NCBI GenBank assembly: GCA_020744425.1
Contig: JAGMUV010000009.1
Coordinates: forward strand, 310,001 to 374,000
Direction of reading: 5' to 3'
Length of the DNA: 64,000 bases
Source: Dactylonectria macrodidyma
Lineage: Eukaryota; Ascomycota; Sordariomycetes; Hypocreales; Nectriaceae
Shown one piece after another: positions 58,393 through 64,000 of this stretch (positions are counted from its first letter, which is position 1; every line of letters starts with the position of its first letter). A program made the translations under genes and the position numbers. The notes under the pieces are model-generated. The model did no database searches and had not been told where the DNA came from. It was given only the letters and a program-made list of their open reading frames with translations.

Positions 58393-60038
58393 CTAGTGCC
58401 ATTTACAAAACTTGATAACGAAACCATAGTGCTTGGGTTCTATTATTACGCCAACTGGCCCCAAAAAACAAGAAAAGGCCCAGAAGTGGGACCCTTTGTT
58501 ATGTATAAACTGCTTCAGTTTCCCCTTTCTGATAATGCGGCCGGGAAAGCCGTTATCGCCTTTGATCTTGGCAGCCTTGCTGGCATCATGTAGATGTTCA
58601 GCCCAATAAACGCAGGAGTATTCTGCGTCAACTAGCGGATCGGGCTCTGGGCATCGAGAAAGTGCCTCCTCAATAAAAATACCAGGATAGCTCAAATCGT
58701 AGATGTCCTGTGTAAGAATGTCCATGGCGAATAGAGATTTCTGAAACAGAGCAAAGTGCTGATCCTCCAACTTTCCAATCAAAAAATCCTTTGCCGACTG
58801 GTGTAGAAAGTAGACAGTATTATCCTTGATTACCAAAAAGGAACCACATTCCCCAATGATTTCAACGATGTATTCTTCTTGAGCTTTCAAATTTCCAAGC
58901 AAAATCAGTTCCTGCATTGTGATGGGTCGATACACTGTCATGGCAATCGCGAGAACTCGGTTGCATAGGCCAGCGCTAGTGGAGGCATTGACTCTGCTCA
59001 TCATCTGGTCGTACAGTCGAGCGAGACCAGTAGGAAATTCTTGTACGAACGGCTCGATATCCCAAGGGGCACAGCCCTCGAGTGCAGAACACACTAGCGC
59101 TACCCATAGGAAGGTACCGTGTGCATGAGCGTGGAGATAGTCTCGAACAAAGGATTTTGCCGCATCTTTCCACCTCTTTCTCTGCGCCAGGCCAATCACT
59201 TTGTGCTGAATGTAAATATCGACAGCTGCAGACACGGAGAATTCGTTCAGCTCAAGAGACAGAGGCGGTTTTTGCTTCGCAGGCGCAATGTACTCCTCGA
59301 TATTGCGATGGTTGCGGCTTGAGACGATCCATTTGACCCTGGTTGAGGATTTTGAAGCTATCAAATCGAGAAGAAATTCACGATCAGTTTCGCATTCGTC
59401 GAGAGCGTCAATGATTAGGTATGCGTCTTGCAGAGCTGGATTGTCCAACATGTTCGAGAAGATGTCCGATATAAACCCCAGAGAATTCCAGTGTCTTATA
59501 TCTTCGTCGTGTCCACCGTGAAGCTTCTCACGGATATGTGAGGTCAGAAGTGGCTGCTGTACAGAAAGAAGATAGACGAGCCCCCGCAAGACTGCTGTGG
59601 CATTGCTGATATTGGTGTTGGTCGCTTCGCAGAAGAAGTACGACATCAGGACTTGGCTGTTGGGATCCTTCAACTTCGTCAATGGTCCCAGATCGTCAAT
59701 GATACCGCATAGCAGCATGGTCTCGCCCTTCCCAGGGTCTCGCCTTTCACCCATAGCAGTTGACATTCCTCATCGTCACGCCATTTTCGGATTTCGGGGC
59801 TTCGCAGGATCCATTTGTAGGAGTCGACTAGAAGCCCACCCTTTTTCCTCTCGATCCGAGATTTGTCTTGTCGAGGATCAGTCGGATGCCTTAAACCTGC
59901 GAGGCACTTGTTGACATAATCTTGTTCAGTCCTTTCGGTTGTGGTGTAATTGTTGACGATGTCTCCCATTTGGACTCTAGCGTTGTCACTCACGTTGATA
60001 TGCTCGCCATGATTCGACATGGTGACTTTGATGAGCAC
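58393..60038 (-). pseudogene. NACHT NLR-like receptor, frameshifted in the P-loop
   Basis: The first frame starts at 60038 or, more likely, 60020 (MSNHGEHINVSDNARVQMGD) and runs to 59679. The second, downstream frame is open from 59766 to 58393. They overlap at the P-loop: near 59741 two extra bases (GA) break the frame, and the restored text would be GDPGKGET, with Glu where the Walker A lysine belongs. Walker B is intact (AYLIIDALDECE), with WIVSSRN and the helical NACHT tail (FLWVALVCSALEG, YFLHQSAKDFL). The N-terminal ARVQMGDIV-type motif resembles the HET-s amyloid repeats that pair NLRs with cell-death effectors. No WD40, ANK or TPR repeats follow; the protein ends soon after the NACHT-associated helices. 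A sequencing error could explain the shift, but not the Lys-to-Glu change. Confidence 0.75.
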
Positions 60039-60889
60039 TACGACGCTGAAAATCAGTACTCAGCAAATGGTGAGCGAAGATTGGGGCAAAAGGTTGCACT
60101 GACAACGCCGTCGCTGGCCGCACTGGAAGGCGTAACTCTCGGGGCACTGGCGCCGCAGGTGACCAGATCCAACCAGAAGATCGATACGTGCTTGAGAGAT
60201 GAATGATTTGAGAGATAAAATAAGACAGTCGCAGCCTGATTCTTCAACTGCTGTCAGCCGCACACCTCCGTTTATGTAATGCAGTGCCTCAGTTGTTGGT
60301 AGTACAGTATGCTCTAATTGGACAGAACAGCCCCCTCCCAAACGAGCTGATCTGCAAACCGATATTTACAGAAACGGGGTTTAACGGGCACATCCCCTGG
60401 TATAGCAATATCGTGGCGTTGGCCAGACGACTGAGGTAAACCCCGCCCAAGAGAAGAAGAGACTGGGGGTAGATAATTACATCGTGAATGAGCACTCTTA
60501 TGGGCACGAATAACGAATACATGTTCTCGTTAGAGAACACCGAATACCTTATTTTGAGTTTCTCACACGCGCGATTTATCTTAGGTCCCGATTTAACATG
60601 CCTGGGCCGCAGCTATCATATCTTGATTCGTAGCGCCGTGTTGGGCGAACTTCACAGCCATGTCCGGAGCCCAGACCCAAATATAGCCAAGGTGAGAAGA
60701 AATTATAAGCCGACATGATCATATCTGACTTTTAGCCAGACTAGAGTGGATTGAAAGCGATATCTGCAGTACACACATCTACAATAACAACAACCTGTGC
60801 CTAGACCTCGAAATCTTTTACAGGGCGGCTTCGTTCTTGTAGAGAAGCCACCGTATTTATCTGGACTCTGACACTGAGTGTTATCGGGG
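60039..60889. other. Intergenic, no gene recognised
   Basis: This gap lies between the NACHT gene and the 3' end of the RraA fusion. Nothing with motifs was seen. Confidence 0.5.
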
Positions 60890-62284
60890 CTACCCCTTTC
60901 GCTGTAATGTGTGATACCCAACCTTCTCCCGCGCTTCTGCGATAGTAGCTCCGTTAACTATCAAGTCCCGAATATCACTCTCGCGTCTCTCGATCTGAGT
61001 AGCAACCGCTGCGACCTCGCGGGCTTGACTTCGCGGAACGACGACGACACCGTTCGCATCGGCTACAACTATATCGCGAGGGCTCACGCGGACGGTGCCA
61101 ACGCTGATGGCCTCATTAACACCGCCGACCTGGACACGGTCCTTGCCGGTGCGCATCCAGCGTCCCGTGGTGAAGAGCGGATAGCCATCAGTCAAGGCAC
61201 GGTCGACATCACGGCAGACGCCGTCAATAACAGTGCCGGCGATGCCTCGCAGGCCTGCGTATTGGGTTAATATATCGCCCCAGACAGTACAGTCGGTGCG
61301 GCCGCCGTTGTCGATGACTACCACGTCACCAGGAGCAACATCATCAATGAAGTCGCCCACGCTCTCTGGCGGATCACTGGCGGCTACGTAGCGCACCGTG
61401 AAGGCAGGCCCTACCGTCGTTTTCTTGTAGTTGCTCAGAGGCATGATTCCAAAGGCTTGCCCGGGGATGCCGAGTTTGTCAAGCGCGTCTGAGACCCCGG
61501 GGGTGTCCAAGTGAGCGAACAGAGACGTCAGATCCTGGTCTTCAGCTTCGACTTCAGCGGCAACGGCCGCATCCGTGAGACTAAGTTTGTCCGTCCTTGT
61601 CGTGGCAGGTGATGAGGATGAAGATGATCCGACATGTATGGCCTCAAACTGCTTGTCGTGCATCACCTCGGATACAGGACGACCAGCCCGCACAGCCTGG
61701 AGCATCCCATTCTGACGACGCTCGATCCGTTCGGAGAGATCAAGGACCTCATCGATTCGTTCGGCTGGGATAAACACGGTCCCGCACCTGTCCGCAATGA
61801 CATAGTCGTCCTCGTTGACCGTGACGCCTCGCACACGCAACGGCATGCCCGAGTCGACCTTCACCACACGGTTGCGGGCGCTGATCATGGTGACGCCGCG
61901 GCCATAGACGGGATAACCAATATCACGACTGCCGTCGATGTCACGGCTCATGCCATCGATGATGGTCCCACGGATGTGCTTCTCCTTGGAGGCGTTGGCG
62001 AGGAGGTCTCCCCAGCACGATACTCCGTCTGTGCCGCCGGATATGACGAGGACTCGATCATCAGTTTTCGTTGCATCAATGACGGGCGTAAGCAGGTGTA
62101 GAGTAGGGGCTGCGTCGGTTTTGGGGCCCAACTTGACCGTGCTGGCACGTCCGACTATTTTGGGACAGTCCCAGAGTGGGCGAAGGCCGTACGTCGCTCC
62201 TTTAAGTTCGAGGAAATCCAGGGCATCGGACACGGTGTTGGTGTCGAGCGCAGAAAGGCGGTTTAGTAGGTCGGCGGTGCTCAT
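60890..62284 (-). CDS. Two-domain RraA/HMG-aldolase-like fusion protein
   Basis: This intronless gene of 464 residues contains two RraA-like domains in tandem, about 1-213 and 253-464, joined by a Ser-rich then acidic linker (GSSSSSSPATTRTDK). Domain 1 has GGTDGVSCWGDLL with IDGMSRDIDG (Arg114-Asp115); domain 2 has GGRTDCTVWGDIL with IDGVCRDVD. In bacterial HMG/CHA aldolases this Arg-Asp pair binds substrate and metal, so both domains could be active. Family members cleave 4-hydroxy-4-methyl-2-oxoglutarate or 4-carboxy-4-hydroxy-2-oxoadipate to pyruvate (plus oxaloacetate), and some decarboxylate oxaloacetate. Single-domain forms are about 210 residues and assemble as trimers. It is divergent from an aspartate-aminotransferase-like gene, whose 2-oxo acid substrate it could supply. 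Codon use is GC-rich, with no sign of decay. Confidence 0.88.
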   Translation of the reverse strand: MSTADLLNRLSALDTNTVSDALDFLELKGATYGLRPLWDCPKIVGRASTVKLGPKTDAAPTLHLLTPVIDATKTDDRVLVISGGTDGVSCWGDLLANASKEKHIRGTIIDGMSRDIDGSRDIGYPVYGRGVTMISARNRVVKVDSGMPLRVRGVTVNEDDYVIADRCGTVFIPAERIDEVLDLSERIERRQNGMLQAVRAGRPVSEVMHDKQFEAIHVGSSSSSSPATTRTDKLSLTDAAVAAEVEAEDQDLTSLFAHLDTPGVSDALDKLGIPGQAFGIMPLSNYKKTTVGPAFTVRYVAASDPPESVGDFIDDVAPGDVVVIDNGGRTDCTVWGDILTQYAGLRGIAGTVIDGVCRDVDRALTDGYPLFTTGRWMRTGKDRVQVGGVNEAISVGTVRVSPRDIVVADANGVVVVPRSQAREVAAVATQIERRESDIRDLIVNGATIAEAREKVGYHTLQRKG

Positions 62285-63049
62285 TGTGCAGTCAAGTAAG
62301 TCTATATGATGTCAAAGAGATGATACGCAATACAAGCACCCAGGGTTAGCGGGACTACTCATATATGCTAATTCACCTGGACACCAAGAACATTTTCCCA
62401 GAGTACCTTAGGTTCGTCAATGTGAGCATCTGTGAAGCTAGTGCCGTCTCGGTGTCTTCCTCGGCGTCTTCCTCGGCGTCTTCTTTACAAGCATTGGCAT
62501 TGAAAATCCTAAAATTCTAGGAAGAAAAAACGAAAAAACAAAAAACTGCTTCTTTGCCTTTGTGCCAGTAACTCACCGTCGATGAAACAGACGGCAACTC
62601 AGTGATATTTAGTCGGCGTCTTCGTCGGCATCGGCGTGGTTCGCCGCTTCTAGTTTCGGCGACAGCCCATTGCTCAAGCAGTGCAGGTGTAGGCCGACAG
62701 CAAGTCGCCACTCGGCAAAGTTGAAGTTTTGACCGAACAAACCCTTCGACTGCCCGAGTTCTATCACGATGCTATAGTCACCACGCTCAGAAGCCCATAG
62801 TAGCCATACACGTATTGGCGCAAGGCAATGCGGCATACCATGCTAATCTTGCCGAATTTCGACTCGAGCAAATCCCCGGCAGGGTAGCACAAGCATCGAG
62901 GTCTTAGGTTCTCTATCCTGACTATCTTGTCTCTCGTTTGCGTAACCTCGTGTATCTATATGTGTTCATGGTGTCCGATGCCGCCAAGGTGGCATGGAAC
63001 GTCAACACAGTCCCCAACTTCAACCCGTCTTGAGAGCAACACCGCTGCA
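62285..63049. promoter_or_regulatory. Divergent promoter of RraA fusion and aminotransferase
   Basis: A 765-bp stretch between two outward-transcribed genes. It includes a short repeat TCTTCCTCGGCG at 62455..62480. No gene was seen; both promoters must be here. Confidence 0.45.
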
Positions 63050-64000
63050 ATGGCTCAACTCGCCACCCTCCCTGACGCGACCCCCGACGCCGCGTTCGAC
63101 CTGATTGAGAAATACAAGATTGACCCTTCGACTGTCAAGGTCGACCTCAGTCCCGGGTTTTATCGCGATGAATTCGCCAAGCCCTGGATCTTACCGTCTG
63201 TGCAAAAGGTGGCAGTCCTACAATATGCTCTCATTCCAAGGCATCCCATACTCATAGCATTTTCCTAGGCTAAACAAGCCCTGCTGGACGACCCAAACAT
63301 CAACCATGAGCACTCACCCCTGCTTGGGCACTCCGACCTTCGCGATCTCGCCCGCAGACTAGTATTCAATGAGACACTTGAAGAAGCCCAGACCATCGCC
63401 TCCATCCAGACGGTCGCTGGAACAGGAGCAAATCACCTCGGCGCCCTGCTCCTGACCAAGGCATGCCGCCCTCAAACAGTCTGGATCTCAAATCTTTCAT
63501 GGATCAACCACACAGAAATATGGAACTTGATCGATAGCAGTATTCAGCGTCAATCTTATCCATATTTCGACGCCAAGACGCTCGCCATCGACTTTCATGG
63601 TGTCTTAGACACTCTGCGATCTAGGGCCGAAGAGGGAGACGTGGTTATCTTGCACGGCTGCGCGCATAACCCGACAGGTCTCGACTTTACCAAGGAGCAG
63701 TGGAGGATGATTGCCCAAGTTTGCGAGCAGAAGAGGCTTGTTCCATTCTTTGACCTTGCTTAGTGAGTCCCTCGCCTATCCCCATTCATGCGGAGACATG
63801 TATTCATGGCCTGGTTCTCGTCTTCTAGTCAAGGCTTCGCCACCGGTGATGTAGACGGCGATGCCTGGTCCATACGGCACTTCATCCGCAACACCTCGCT
63901 CGTATTCCTAGTCGCACAATCCTTCTCCAAGAACTTTGGCCTTTACGGCGAGCGCGTCGGCGCTTTGCACGTCGTCTGTCGGAACGAGGTTGTCCAGGCC
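63050..64000 (+). CDS. Aspartate aminotransferase-like enzyme, 3' end outside window
   Basis: Three exons are visible (63050..63208, 63269..63762, 63829..64000 and onward); 275 residues are encoded before the edge. Junctions read PSVQKAKQALLDDP and FFDLAYQGFATGD. Class I aminotransferase text: VDLSPGFYRDE, TVAGTGANHLGALL, HGCAHNPTGLDFTKEQW, FDLAYQGFA and the PLP-lysine loop AQSFSKNFGLYGERVGAL. It should exchange an amino group between aspartate or a similar amino acid and 2-oxoglutarate. Most family members have Gly-Tyr-Arg differences in the N-terminal substrate lid; here the N-terminus reads PDAAFDLIEKYKIDPSTVKV, slightly divergent. No mitochondrial presequence is evident, suggesting the cytosol. 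It is divergent from the RraA fusion. Confidence 0.88.

Noticed and set aside
61634..62101. Plus-strand frame opposite the RraA fusion
   Set aside because: It is an artefact of GC-rich codon use; the minus strand holds two complete conserved domains.

Overview
The window is nuclear DNA of a filamentous ascomycete (Pezizomycotina). Almost every gene is broken by short introns of about 46-122 bp with GT-AG, and three times GC-AG, borders. The gene content is typical of such fungi: Zn2Cys6, bZIP/DUF3425 and C2H2 regulators, P450s, MFS pumps, a NACHT receptor and RIP-like decayed repeats. A Sordariomycete such as a Fusarium relative fits, but the species cannot be fixed from the sequence alone. 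The gene models below were spliced by hand, by following reading frame, splice borders and family motifs across introns.

Layout, 1-9 kb: a cut-off DUF6603-like piece; a zinc alcohol dehydrogenase; an intact Mutator-like (MULE) transposon with perfect 44-bp terminal inverted repeats and an 8-bp target duplication, sitting 27 bp before the dehydrogenase start codon; a seven-exon AtuA/DUF1446 gene; then a decayed, AT-rich element whose ends share GAGTAGTGC with the intact MULE. Layout, 9.6-23 kb: a probable catabolic or secondary-metabolic neighbourhood with a CaiB/BaiF-type CoA-transferase, divergent bZIP and Zn2Cys6 regulators, a P450, an AKR7-like aldo-keto reductase and a second zinc alcohol dehydrogenase. 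AtuA, the CoA-transferase, the P450 and the reductases could act together on an isoprenoid- or branched-chain-like compound; this is inference.

Layout, 23.6-38.6 kb: a cysteine-rich single-pass membrane protein, a PNP-oxidase-like flavoprotein, a nine-exon type-B carboxylesterase with a 9-nt microexon, two neighbouring pseudogenes (a succinyl-CoA:3-oxoacid CoA-transferase and a 3-ketoacyl-CoA thiolase, two consecutive steps of beta-keto acid breakdown), and a 922-residue C2H2 regulator. Layout, 39-54 kb: a TRI12-type MFS pump, a Baeyer-Villiger-type flavin monooxygenase, a ruined GMC oxidoreductase, a DUF2264 protein and an anion-cation MFS transporter with an 11-nt microexon.

Layout, 55-64 kb: an F-box/acidic-repeat protein; a NACHT receptor with an N-terminal HET-s-like amyloid motif but a frameshift and a lysine loss in its P-loop; a two-domain RraA/HMG-aldolase fusion; and, divergently, an aspartate-aminotransferase-like gene running off the right edge. 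No rRNA, tRNA or CRISPR array was recognised.
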